Below, one piece after another: positions 8,580 through 17,189 of a DNA stretch of 64,000 nt. Below the pieces are notes generated by a model. That model did no database searches and was not told the DNA's origin. It worked only from the letters and a program-made list of their open reading frames with translations. A program made the translations under genes and the position numbers. Source of the stretch: Gracilibacillus halotolerans (GTDB taxonomy: Bacteria > Bacillota > Bacilli > Bacillales > Amphibacillaceae); NCBI RefSeq assembly GCF_014206945.1, contig NZ_JACHON010000001.1:493529-557528 (forward strand), given 5' to 3'. The stretch's first letter is position 1, and each line of letters opens with the position of its first letter.

Positions 8580-9695
8580 TCATTTACTATTCGCTAGTTT
8601 AATTATTTCCTTAATTAGCGATGGAATTAATTCTAACTCACTCAAAGCTATTCTTTCTTGTTTTGTATGAATAAATTCATATCCAACCCCCAAATTAATG
8701 GTAGGCAGACCTTTTCTATTAAAGTGATTAGCATCGCTCCCACCACCACTAGGTTGAACCTCTGCTTTTCTTCCTAGATTAGTAACAGCTTGCATCGCTG
8801 TTTTGACAACTGCGTCAGATTCTGTATAGCTATATGCATAATACATTTGCTTTTTATCTATTTCAGCAGCTCCACCCATCTTCTCTGTTACTTCCATTAT
8901 TGCCTCTTCCATTGCTTGAATTTGTTTTTCAAGCTTGTCTTGGTTTAAGGAACGTGCTTCGGCAATAATAGATACTTGATCACAGACAATATTCGTTGGG
9001 CCTTTTCCTTCGAAACTTCCAATATTGGCAGTCGTTTCAGCATCAATTCTCCCTAGTGGCATTTTCGAAATTGCCTTTGCTGCCATCGTAATTGCGGAGA
9101 TTCCTTTTTCAGGACTAACACCTGCATGGGATGACTTCCCCTTTATAACAAAAGACATTCGCGCTTGGGAAGGTGCTGCAGAAATAATTTTACCTATCTC
9201 TCCGTTACTATCTAGTGCATAGCCATATTGTACTGGCAAATCTTCTTGGAAAGCGCCAGATCCGACTAATCCAGTTTCCTCGCCACTTGTTAGTACGATA
9301 TAAATATCATCATGATCAATTGCATCTTCTTTAAGCTGATGAATCGTCTCAATTATCCCTGCTATTCCAGCTTTATCATCCGCTCCGAGAATCGTTTTAC
9401 CATCTGAGTAGATATACCCATCTTTTATGATTGGTTTAATATTATTCCCTGGAACTACTGTATCCATATGAGATGTGAAGAAAATGGGTGTTCCTTTACT
9501 ATTACCAGGAATTTTAGCTATGATATTTCCCGCACTATGTCCAGTTATTTCTGCTGTCCCATCTTCATAAGCCTCAATTCCTAGCTCTTCAAATAAGGAT
9601 AGAAGATAATCCGCGATATCTCTTTCTTTACCTGATTCCGAATCAATTGTTACAAGATCAATAAATTGCTTTACAATTCTAGAATGTTTTGACAT
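8580..9695 (-). CDS. yqjE: M20/M42-type zinc peptidase YqjE (tripeptidase-like)
   Basis: A 371-residue metallopeptidase related to peptidase T. Zinc ligands and catalytic residues appear in FTSHMDTVVPG (near 75), LGADDKAG (near 100) and TSGEETGLVG (near 137), with a late His in GYEFIHTKQE. A lid and dimerisation domain is inserted at about residues 180-290. It probably releases amino acids from short peptides in the cytoplasm. It heads a two-gene leftward unit with dinB. Confidence 0.88.
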   Translation of the reverse strand: MSKHSRIVKQFIDLVTIDSESGKERDIADYLLSLFEELGIEAYEDGTAEITGHSAGNIIAKIPGNSKGTPIFFTSHMDTVVPGNNIKPIIKDGYIYSDGKTILGADDKAGIAGIIETIHQLKEDAIDHDDIYIVLTSGEETGLVGSGAFQEDLPVQYGYALDSNGEIGKIISAAPSQARMSFVIKGKSSHAGVSPEKGISAITMAAKAISKMPLGRIDAETTANIGSFEGKGPTNIVCDQVSIIAEARSLNQDKLEKQIQAMEEAIMEVTEKMGGAAEIDKKQMYYAYSYTESDAVVKTAMQAVTNLGRKAEVQPSGGGSDANHFNRKGLPTINLGVGYEFIHTKQERIALSELELIPSLIKEIIKLANSK

Positions 9696-9781
9696 GCATA
9701 TACTCCTTTTTTATACTTGTTGAAAAACCGCAATCCGTGTACAATATATTATATCATCTGCCAATTAAAGGGGGAATTTAT

Positions 9782-9883
9782 ATGGCATCGAAACGCCAGA
9801 AACGAATGAAGCTTATTATTTATATTATGATTGCAGCTATGGTTCTATCTACCATCACTTATGGATTGGCAATGTTTATTTAA
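9782..9883 (+). CDS. prli42: Prli42-like stressosome-associated membrane microprotein
   Basis: A 33-residue protein (MASKRQKRMKLIIYIMIAAM then a hydrophobic tail ending LAMFI): a basic N-terminal tail followed by one membrane helix. In Listeria, Prli42 tethers the stressosome to the membrane and helps sense oxidative stress; Bacillus homologues have the same size and pattern. The ATG at 9782 follows AAAGGGGGAATTTAT. The frame reaches 31 codons further upstream, but that part has no SD and overlaps the divergent peptidase gene. The assignment rests on size, charge pattern and a conserved tail. Confidence 0.75.
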   Translation: MASKRQKRMKLIIYIMIAAMVLSTITYGLAMFI

Positions 9884-9931
9884 AGAAATAAAATGAATGT
9901 TACCGTACTCCCGTACAATCCTATATAAATT

Positions 9932-9978
9932 GAAAAGGTAACCATATCTTCAACTTAAAGATTGTTGGTTACCTTTTC
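9932..9978. terminator. Bidirectional terminator between prli42 and brxB
   Basis: GAAAAGGTAACCA (9932-9944) pairs with TGGTTACCTTTTC (9966-9978), with an inner ATCTT/AAGAT stem. A and T runs flank both sides, so it serves the convergent genes on either side. Confidence 0.85.
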
Positions 9979-10000
9979 TGTTATATATATTGAAAATTCT

Positions 10001-10432
10001 TTATACCTCTTCGCAATACTCATCAAAAGCTTTTTGCAGTTTAGAAACTACTTCTACCGGTGAATGGCCTTCAATTTCATGTCGCTCAACCATCGTTAAG
10101 ATCTTGCCGTCTTTTAGTAAAGCAAAAGAAGGTGAGGATGGTGGGTAACCTTCAAAAAACTCTCTAGCTCTTTCTGTTGCTTCTCTATCTTGACCGGCAA
10201 AAACTGTAACCAGTTGATCTGGTCTCTTATCATAATGAATCGCTCCTGCTGCTGCCGGCCTAGCCACTCCACCTGCACATCCGCAAGTTGAATTCACCAT
10301 TACAAGAGTAGTCCCTTCTTTACTTAACACTTCATCTACTTCTTCAGGTGTCGTCATTTCTTCATACCCTGCTTCTTTTATCTCACGGCGTGCTGTCTCT
10401 ACAACATCACCCATAAATATATTGAAATCCAT
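10001..10432 (-). CDS. brxB: Bacilliredoxin BrxB (YqiW family)
   Basis: A 143-residue thioredoxin-fold protein that removes bacillithiol from S-bacillithiolated proteins after oxidative stress. The CGC active site is in NSTCGCAGG (near residues 46-54). The segments [16 protein letters not shown] and [17 protein letters not shown] are nearly invariant in this family. It is a single-gene unit between two terminator-bearing gaps. A weak promoter candidate (TTGCGA, 18 bases, TATCAT) lies upstream. Confidence 0.95.
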   Translation of the reverse strand: MDFNIFMGDVVETARREIKEAGYEEMTTPEEVDEVLSKEGTTLVMVNSTCGCAGGVARPAAAGAIHYDKRPDQLVTVFAGQDREATERAREFFEGYPPSSPSFALLKDGKILTMVERHEIEGHSPVEVVSKLQKAFDEYCEEV

Positions 10433-10605
10433 GTTTCTCCAACCTTTCGCAATGTATATTTGATAGCTTTATGATACCATTCGAACTCCAATAATCGCAA
10501 CTATTCAATCTATGAAGATTAATGCGACTATATGGAATATCATATGATGGACAAGGCATATAGTTTATAGAGTATATTTGATTCTATGGGAAAGGGTTGA
10601 ACGGA

Positions 10606-11292
10606 ATGGACCTTCAATTTCTACAAGAGTTAGACTGGATAAGCCTATTACAAATCATCCTTATTGATATCATTCTTTCGGGAGATAATGCATTAGTGAT
10701 TGCTTTAGCAACAAAAAATCTCCCAAAACAACACCAACATCGAGCAATATTATTCGGGGTGGCTGGAGCAGTAATTCTAAGAATTGCTTTTGCTAGTGGA
10801 GTCGTATTTTTATTAAAATTACCTATGATTTATTTTATTGGTGGACTATTATTAATTTTTATTGGGTATAAATTAATCCAAAAAGAAGAGGAAAATTTGG
10901 AAGGGATTCAATCTCATTCAACCTTATTCAGAGCTATAACAACAATTATTACAGCTGATGTTATTATGAGTCTAGATAATGTTGTAGCTATAGCAGGAGC
11001 GGCAAAAGGGAATCTTTCCTTACTTGTATTCGGTGTAGCTATTTCAATACCTATTATGATTTTTGGTGCTAAATTTATTGTCGTTTTACTTAATAAATAT
11101 CCAATATTGCTTTATGCAGGCGCAGGTATTCTGGTCTATACTGGGGTTGAAATGATGGTAAAAGAGAAGTGGCTTATGGACCTTTTACAACTTGAAGGAA
11201 AATGGATTGTGATTACCGTTAGTATTATTATTACAGCTGGAATTATTGCAAATGGTTGGATACAAAATCAAAGAGTCAGTAATAAGACATAA
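10606..11292 (+). CDS. TerC family integral membrane protein, YjbE type
   Basis: A 228-residue protein with about seven membrane helices. The two conserved acidic motifs are DIILSGDNALVI (near 18-29) and ADVIMSLDNVVAI (near 122-134). TerC proteins of Bacilli are linked to manganese efflux and to metal loading of exported enzymes; the exact role of this copy is unknown. AAAGGG at 10591 fits the ATG at 10606 (9-base spacing), whereas the in-frame TTG at 10597 directly abuts it. I found no yybP-ykoY manganese riboswitch upstream. Confidence 0.85.
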   Translation: MDLQFLQELDWISLLQIILIDIILSGDNALVIALATKNLPKQHQHRAILFGVAGAVILRIAFASGVVFLLKLPMIYFIGGLLLIFIGYKLIQKEEENLEGIQSHSTLFRAITTIITADVIMSLDNVVAIAGAAKGNLSLLVFGVAISIPIMIFGAKFIVVLLNKYPILLYAGAGILVYTGVEMMVKEKWLMDLLQLEGKWIVITVSIIITAGIIANGWIQNQRVSNKT

Positions 11293-11311
11293 CACCACTT
11301 CTAATAGTAAA

Positions 11312-11358
11312 AAAACAAATGGTATAGGTTTTCGACTAACCTTCATACCATTTGTTTT
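11312..11358. terminator. Bidirectional terminator between the TerC gene and bkdB
   Basis: AAAACAAATGGTAT (11312-11325) pairs perfectly with ATACCATTTGTTTT (11345-11358); an inner AGGTT/AACCT stem also forms. T tracts lie on both strands. It ends the leftward bkd cluster and the rightward TerC gene. Confidence 0.9.
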
Positions 11359-11370
11359 CTTTACGTATAA

Positions 11371-12675
11371 TTAATAAATAGGTGTTGTGTCACTAGATAT
11401 ATTTTCTAAAATGGATTTTACGTGTGACATAAACGCCCCACAAATTACACCATCAAGTACACGGTGATCAAGAGATAGACATAGATTAACCATATCACGT
11501 GCAGCAAACATATTATCAATAATAACTGGCCGCTTAACAATCGACTCAACTTGTAATATAGCAGCTTGTGGGTAATTGATTACACCCATCGATTGAACAG
11601 AACCAAACGAACCTGTATTATTTACGGTGAAAGTTCCACCCTCCATATCTTGTTGAGTTAGTTTACCTGTACGTGCTTTATGGGACAATTCAGCAATTTC
11701 CTTTGCGATTCCCTTTATACTTTTCTCATCTACATTTTTAATTACAGGGACGTATAACTCTTTACCGTGAGCTACTGCAATAGATAGATTGATTTCTTTT
11801 CTTTGAATAATCTTATCTCCTGCCCAACAACTATTTAACTCTGGGAATTTCTTTAAAGCTTTTGCAACTGCATTAAGAAAGAATGCAAAATAAGAAAGAT
11901 TGTAGCCTTCATTCTCCTTGAATGCGTCTTTCACTTCGTTACGATAAGAAACAAGCTCTGTAACATCAACCTCTATCATCATCCAAGCATGTGGGATTTC
12001 GGTTTTCGACCTTACCATGTTGTTTGCTATCGTACGTCGAAGTCCTGTAACTGGAATCTCCGTATCGCCAGGATTCGGTTTAATCGGCTTTCTTCGTGTA
12101 ATTGGAGGAATAAACTCATTGAAAGCATTACCATTCTCTGTAGAAGAAGCTGCCTGACTATCAGTTGTAGCTGCTACAACTTGCTTAATTTCTTTCTTGG
12201 TAGTATCTTTTTGTCCTTCAGAAATCCTCTTTTCAATATCTTTTCTTGTGACCCTACCATGCTTACCTGTACCAGTTACTTCTTCTAAATTAATGGCATG
12301 CTCTTGTGCTAATCTCATAACAACAGGTGAGTACCTCTGCTTCATAGTAGACGATTCATTCGATGTTTTAGTTGTTATAGGACTATTCGTTGTAGGGTGA
12401 TTCGTTGAAGGTTCGACCACCTTATCTTCTTGGGTGTTTGATTCTATATAACACATAAGCTCACCTACTGCGATTGTTTCCCCTTCGTTAGCCACTATTT
12501 CTTTTATCGTTCCAGAGAAAGTAGACGGTACTTCAGCATTCACTTTATCTGTCATCACTTCCGCAATGGCATCATATTTTTCTATATAATCGCCTTCCTT
12601 GACTAACCAGTTACTAACAGTTCCTTCCGTCACACTTTCCCCTAATTGTGGCATCGTAATTCGACGTAATTCCAT
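11371..12675 (-). CDS. bkdB: Branched-chain 2-oxo acid dehydrogenase E2 (dihydrolipoyl acyltransferase)
   Basis: A 434-residue E2 core subunit. The N-terminal lipoyl domain has its lipoylated Lys in VMTDKVNAEVPS (near residue 44). A flexible Ser/Thr-rich linker and the peripheral subunit-binding domain (SPVVMRLAQEHAIN, near 115) come next. The C-terminal acyltransferase domain has the catalytic SLDHRVLDG (near 403-411). It transfers branched acyl groups to CoA, giving the primers for iso and anteiso fatty acids. It is the last gene of the bkd cluster, 19 bases after bkdAB. Confidence 0.93.
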   Translation of the reverse strand: MELRRITMPQLGESVTEGTVSNWLVKEGDYIEKYDAIAEVMTDKVNAEVPSTFSGTIKEIVANEGETIAVGELMCYIESNTQEDKVVEPSTNHPTTNSPITTKTSNESSTMKQRYSPVVMRLAQEHAINLEEVTGTGKHGRVTRKDIEKRISEGQKDTTKKEIKQVVAATTDSQAASSTENGNAFNEFIPPITRRKPIKPNPGDTEIPVTGLRRTIANNMVRSKTEIPHAWMMIEVDVTELVSYRNEVKDAFKENEGYNLSYFAFFLNAVAKALKKFPELNSCWAGDKIIQRKEINLSIAVAHGKELYVPVIKNVDEKSIKGIAKEIAELSHKARTGKLTQQDMEGGTFTVNNTGSFGSVQSMGVINYPQAAILQVESIVKRPVIIDNMFAARDMVNLCLSLDHRVLDGVICGAFMSHVKSILENISSDTTPIY

Positions 12676-12694
12676 TGTATCTCCCTCCCGTCTC

Positions 12695-13678
12695 TTAAAA
12701 TTCTGCTAAGTCTCTAATCGCTGTTTCTACTTTTTCGGCATTCATCATAAATTCCTTTTCTAATGGAGGAGCATAAGGCATCGCAGGAACATCCGGGCCT
12801 GCTAGTCTTTGGATTGGTGCGTCAAGGTCAAACAAGCAATTTTCCGCAATAATCGCAGCAACTTCACCAATAATTGCTCCTTCTTTGTTATCTTCTGTTA
12901 CTAATAGTACCTTCCCGGTTTTAGAAGCAGCTTCGATAATCGCTTCTTTATCTAGTGGGTAGACAGTTCGTAAATCAAGTATTTCAGTAGATATTCCTTC
13001 TTTTTCTAATTTTTCAGCTGCCTCTTTAGCAAGATGCACACACAATCCGTATGTGATTACAGTTACATCGGTTCCTTCACGCTTAATATCTGCTTTACCT
13101 ATCGGAAGAACATAATCTTCTTCTGGTACTTCTTCTTTCAATAAACGATAAGCTCTCTTATGTTCCAAGAAGAGAACAGGATCTTCATCTCTGATAGATG
13201 CTTTTAAAAGACCTTTTGCATCATAAGGACTAGACGGCATTACCACTTTTAATCCTGGCTGATTCGCAAATATCGCTTCAATCGATTGTGAATGGTATAA
13301 AGCACCATGTACGCCACCACCATATGGGGCACGTATTGTAATGGGACAATTCCAATCATTATTGGATCGATACCGTATCTTAGCAGCTTCGGAAATAATT
13401 TGATTTACTGCCGGCATAATAAAATCTGCAAACTGCATTTCAGCAATAGGTCGCATTCCATACATAGCTGCACCAATTCCAACTCCCACTATTGCAGATT
13501 CCGAAAGTGGTGTATCAATTACTCGTGCTTCTCCGAACTTTTCGTATAAACCATCAGTTGCTCGAAAGACGCCACCTTTTATACCAACATCTTCTCCTAG
13601 CACAAATGTTTTTGAATCTCGTTCCATTTCCTCATACATTGCTTCCGTAATGGATTGGATATAATTCTTTACCGCCAT
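12695..13678 (-). CDS. bkdAB: Branched-chain 2-oxo acid dehydrogenase E1 beta subunit
   Basis: A 327-residue transketolase-like beta subunit that completes the thiamine-diphosphate active site with BkdAA. Typical stretches are LGEDVGIKGGVF (near 27), FADFIMPAVNQI (near 82) and the C-terminal domain starting near 205 (VTVITYGLCVHLAKEAAE). The ATG overlaps the bkdAA stop codon by one base (TAATG), so the two are translationally coupled at 1:1 stoichiometry. Confidence 0.94.
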   Translation of the reverse strand: MAVKNYIQSITEAMYEEMERDSKTFVLGEDVGIKGGVFRATDGLYEKFGEARVIDTPLSESAIVGVGIGAAMYGMRPIAEMQFADFIMPAVNQIISEAAKIRYRSNNDWNCPITIRAPYGGGVHGALYHSQSIEAIFANQPGLKVVMPSSPYDAKGLLKASIRDEDPVLFLEHKRAYRLLKEEVPEEDYVLPIGKADIKREGTDVTVITYGLCVHLAKEAAEKLEKEGISTEILDLRTVYPLDKEAIIEAASKTGKVLLVTEDNKEGAIIGEVAAIIAENCLFDLDAPIQRLAGPDVPAMPYAPPLEKEFMMNAEKVETAIRDLAEF

Positions 13679-14676
13679 TATTTAACCTCCTCACCATACA
13701 CATAACTCAGTAATGACTCTTTATCCGGGTATGGAGCCTTCTCTGCGTACTCATTAGCTTCGTTAATCACATCTTTAATTTCTTCTTCCATCGTGTTTTC
13801 CTCGGACTCTGTTAAAATACCTTCATTTACTAAATATTCGCGGAATGCTACTACTCCATCCTCTGATTTCGCTTTATCAACTTCATTTTTTGTTCGATAT
13901 AACATATCATCGTCATCACTAGAATGAGGGGTAAGTCGATCGGCATTCGCTACTACAAGAGTTGGTCCTTCTCCATTTAGAGCTCGTTCATGAGCGTCAC
14001 TAACAGCATTGTAAACCTCAAATGGATCATTTCCATTCACTTCAATACCTTTTATACCATATCCAATTGCTCGGTCAGCGATTGAATCACAAGCTAATTG
14101 CTTAGCTAATGGAACACTGATCGCATATTTATTATTTTCTACAAATACAATCAACGGTAAGCGGTGAACACTAGCAAAGTTTAATCCCTCATGGAAATCT
14201 CCTTGATTCGTTGAACCTTCTCCCAATGTCACAAACGTAACTTCGTCTTTCCCTTCCATCTTAGAAGCTAAAGCAAATCCTGCTCCGTGTGGTATTTGAG
14301 TTGTTACAGGAGAAGAACCCGTCACGATACGTTGTCGTCGATGACTGAAATGGTTCGGCATTTGTCTTCCACCAGAATTCGGATCCTCTGCTTTCGCATA
14401 AGCAGATAAAAAGATTTCTTTAGGAGTCATACCGAAATGCAGAACAACACCGATATCTCTGTAATAAGGTAAAATATAATCTTTCTCTTTGTTTAAAGCA
14501 AATGATGCTGCAACTTGCATAACTTCATGTCCTTGACACGAAACGACGAACGGAATACTACCAGACCGATTTAAAAGCCACATTCTTTCGTCAATTCTTC
14601 TAGCAAGTAGCATTTCTCGATACATATCCAGTAACAATGTTTTGTCTTCTTTTTTTAAAGTAGTTGTTTTAACCAT
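13678..14676 (-). CDS. bkdAA: Branched-chain 2-oxo acid dehydrogenase E1 alpha subunit
   Basis: A 332-residue thiamine-diphosphate-dependent subunit that decarboxylates the keto acids of valine, leucine and isoleucine. The cofactor motif begins at GEGSTNQGDFHEG (near residue 152) and ends with the NN of FVENNKYAIS. The phosphorylation-loop-like segment TPHSSDDDDMLYR (near 248) is present, as in bacterial E1 alpha. It overlaps lpdV by 8 bases. The ATG follows GGGGAGG. Confidence 0.94.
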   Translation of the reverse strand: MVKTTTLKKEDKTLLLDMYREMLLARRIDERMWLLNRSGSIPFVVSCQGHEVMQVAASFALNKEKDYILPYYRDIGVVLHFGMTPKEIFLSAYAKAEDPNSGGRQMPNHFSHRRQRIVTGSSPVTTQIPHGAGFALASKMEGKDEVTFVTLGEGSTNQGDFHEGLNFASVHRLPLIVFVENNKYAISVPLAKQLACDSIADRAIGYGIKGIEVNGNDPFEVYNAVSDAHERALNGEGPTLVVANADRLTPHSSDDDDMLYRTKNEVDKAKSEDGVVAFREYLVNEGILTESEENTMEEEIKDVINEANEYAEKAPYPDKESLLSYVYGEEVK

Positions 14677-16087
14677 GTAATTTCCTCCCCTCGATTGCTA
14701 AAGCCACTTCACTGTAAATTTCGTTCATTGAAGGATGCGGATAGATGACTTCGGAAAGCTCAAGTGGTGATGCATCGAAGTAAAAAGCCATACTACCAGG
14801 CGTGATTAACTCCGTTGCAGTACCTCCAACGATATGAATACCGATTAAATCCTTCGTTTTTTGATCACTAATCATTTTAATGAAGCCATCTTCCTCCCCA
14901 TTCACAAATGACTTACCTACAGATGGAAAATACGTCTTTTTCACTTCAACCTGATAACCTTGATCCAAGGCTTGCTGTTCGGTTAATCCAATCATTGCAA
15001 TTTCTGGGTTACTATAAACACACGAAGGTATAGAACTCTCCGTCGGTAGAGATTGACTTGCTGTAATATGACTTATTGCCTTCCTAGCTTCATACATTGC
15101 TACATGTGCAAGCATGTTGCCACCTGTAACATCACCTATCGCATATATATGACTTTCTTTTGTTTGGAGATGTTCATTCACGATAATCGAACCGTCATCA
15201 TCACATTCGATTTCTGTATTTTGTAAACCAATGTTAAATGTATTTGGCTTTCTACCCACAGCGACCAATACTTTTTCCGTTGTAATAACTTGGTTTTCTT
15301 CATTTGTTTGTATATGTACTTCAGCAGAATTTTTATCCTTTTTGACATCTTCTACTAATGCATTTTTTAGAATGTTAATTCCTCTTTGTTTTAGCCTTTT
15401 TTCTGTAAATGAGATAATATCCAAATCAAATCCTGGCAATATATTTCCTGATGCTTCCACAATTGTGACATCACATCCTACATCAGCAAAAAGAGATGCC
15501 CATTCGATACCGATTACTCCTCCACCGATAATGACCATATTTTGTGGTATGTCATCTAAATCAAATAAGTGATCTGAAGTAATAACAACTTCGCCATCTG
15601 GAGCAATTTTAGAAATACTATTAGCTGATGATCCAGTAGCAAGAATGACATTTTTGGGAATAAGTATGTCATTTTCTTTATCGTCCTCATACTCAACAGA
15701 TATAGAGCCAGCCATCGGAGAAAATATAGATGGACCTAGTAATCGACCAAATCCATGATAGACATCGATTTTGCCTTGTTTCATTAAAGACTGCACTCCG
15801 TTATATAAACGATTGACTACCTCATCTTTTCTAGCAATCACTTTGGACCAATTAAATGTTGGATCAGCTGTCTCTACTCCAAATTGCTCGGCATGTTTCG
15901 TCAGCTGATATATTTCGGCACTCTTTAGTAAAGATTTAGTAGGAATGCACCCTTTATGCAAGCACACGCCACCTATTTTGTCAGACTCTACGATAGCTGT
16001 TTTTAATCCAGCTTGACTTGCACAAATGGCCGCGACATATCCACCTGTTCCGCCACCTAAAATGACTAAATCATAATTTTCAGCCAC
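14669..16087 (-). CDS. lpdV: Dihydrolipoyl dehydrogenase (E3) of the branched-chain complex
   Basis: A 472-residue FAD enzyme that reoxidises the lipoyl group with NAD+. The FAD fold LGGGTGGYVAA (near 10-20), the redox disulfide GGVCLHKGCIP (near 39-49), the NAD fold VIIGGGVIGIEWAS (near 185) and the C-terminal HPSMNE catalytic segment are all intact. The start is GTG after GAGGTGG. It lies between buk and bkdAA, as in the B. subtilis operon. Confidence 0.94.
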   Translation of the reverse strand: MAENYDLVILGGGTGGYVAAICASQAGLKTAIVESDKIGGVCLHKGCIPTKSLLKSAEIYQLTKHAEQFGVETADPTFNWSKVIARKDEVVNRLYNGVQSLMKQGKIDVYHGFGRLLGPSIFSPMAGSISVEYEDDKENDILIPKNVILATGSSANSISKIAPDGEVVITSDHLFDLDDIPQNMVIIGGGVIGIEWASLFADVGCDVTIVEASGNILPGFDLDIISFTEKRLKQRGINILKNALVEDVKKDKNSAEVHIQTNEENQVITTEKVLVAVGRKPNTFNIGLQNTEIECDDDGSIIVNEHLQTKESHIYAIGDVTGGNMLAHVAMYEARKAISHITASQSLPTESSIPSCVYSNPEIAMIGLTEQQALDQGYQVEVKKTYFPSVGKSFVNGEEDGFIKMISDQKTKDLIGIHIVGGTATELITPGSMAFYFDASPLELSEVIYPHPSMNEIYSEVALAIEGRKLHG

Positions 16088-16103
16088 GTAACCACCTCTT
16101 TTC

Positions 16104-17189
16104 TTAATATTGGATTGCTTGTTCCTGCTCTGTCAACACACGGTAAGCAGCTTGATAAAGTGAAGATAAAACATTTTCACCTGGCATAATGTACACATCA
16201 GCTATCCAGCTCGTTTGATTGATAATTTTATCTGTTAGATAGGAGTAATTTGCAAGATTTCCTGTTAAGCCAATAGCGTTAACATTACCAGATAACGCTG
16301 CACTCATCTTTCCTATCTCTTTTGAAACTTGATAAGCTAAAATATCAAATACTTCTTCGGTTTCTTTTTGTCTTTCAGCATAAGCTCTATCTAATTCATC
16401 GAAATCTTGAATTTCTAAATAGCTCTTCAATCCGCTCTCGAAAATAATTTTTTGTTTGATCTGCTTCTCCGTTTTTCCTTCTAGAAAACACATATCGATT
16501 AAATGATGATTAGGAATACTACCCGCTCGTTCAAAAGACATCGGTCCTTCTCCGTCAAATCCATTATTCACATCAATTACTCGACCATATTGATGGGCGC
16601 CTACCGTCACACCACCACCTAAATGCGCAATTACGAAACATAAATCGTCGTAATTAGCATTTAATTGTGAGGCAATTTCTCTTGCCACTGATTTTTGATT
16701 CAATGCGTGAAAAATACTTTTTCGCTTTCTCTTTGGGAGACCTGTTGATTTTGCTAAATCCATCATCTCATCTACAACAACTGGGTCCGCAATATAAGAA
16801 GGGATATTTAGTTTTTCTTCTATTTTATTTGCTATTAATGCTCCGAAATTGGAGACATGAAAACCGTATCGTGCTTGCTCTAAATCGTTTATCATTTTTT
16901 CATTGATACGATAAGTTCCTCCGCTAATTGGTCGAAGAAGTCCTCCACGCCCACAAACTGCATCAATTGAAGTAAGTCCGATTCCAATATCCTCTATATG
17001 ATTGATAATCGACTTTGTGCGGTATTTCGCTTGTTCATGAATGGATAGCTTCTCCCATTCCTTTTTAACCGGAACGTCCCATTCATAAAGAGATGTATCA
17101 TTCTCAAAGATTCCATATTTGGTGTAATCTATTAAGGGATTAACAACCAGAATTCTAAAGCTATCTTTGACTATTCTAATCTCCTCCAT
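16104..17189 (-). CDS. buk: Butyrate kinase-like protein with altered N-terminus
   Basis: About 361 residues of the acetate/butyrate kinase (ASKHA) family, which phosphorylates branched-chain or butyric acids with ATP. The central AHLGGGVTVGAH and RVIDVNN segments and GRGGLLRPI are kept. The N-terminal phosphate-binding loop, NPGSTSTK in butyrate kinases, reads NPLIDYTK here, and LTGG near the end reads LTGN. The only ATG has no SD and lies inside bkdR; a strong GGAGGAG inside the frame is placed for an ATA codon at 17172-17174 instead. Activity is doubtful or changed. The ptb partner gene is missing from this cluster. Confidence 0.8.
   Translation of the reverse strand: MEEIRIVKDSFRILVVNPLIDYTKYGIFENDTSLYEWDVPVKKEWEKLSIHEQAKYRTKSIINHIEDIGIGLTSIDAVCGRGGLLRPISGGTYRINEKMINDLEQARYGFHVSNFGALIANKIEEKLNIPSYIADPVVVDEMMDLAKSTGLPKRKRKSIFHALNQKSVAREIASQLNANYDDLCFVIAHLGGGVTVGAHQYGRVIDVNNGFDGEGPMSFERAGSIPNHHLIDMCFLEGKTEKQIKQKIIFESGLKSYLEIQDFDELDRAYAERQKETEEVFDILAYQVSKEIGKMSAALSGNVNAIGLTGNLANYSYLTDKIINQTSWIADVYIMPGENVLSSLYQAAYRVLTEQEQAIQY

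Noticed and set aside
10433-10605. Manganese (yybP-ykoY) riboswitch before the TerC gene
   Set aside because: Neither the conserved GGGGAGUA-type nor the CUACUUU-type segment is present.
11989-12400. Plus-strand frames opposite bkdB, and similar antisense frames elsewhere
   Set aside because: They are shadows of well-supported genes on the other strand, without SD, promoter or family similarity.
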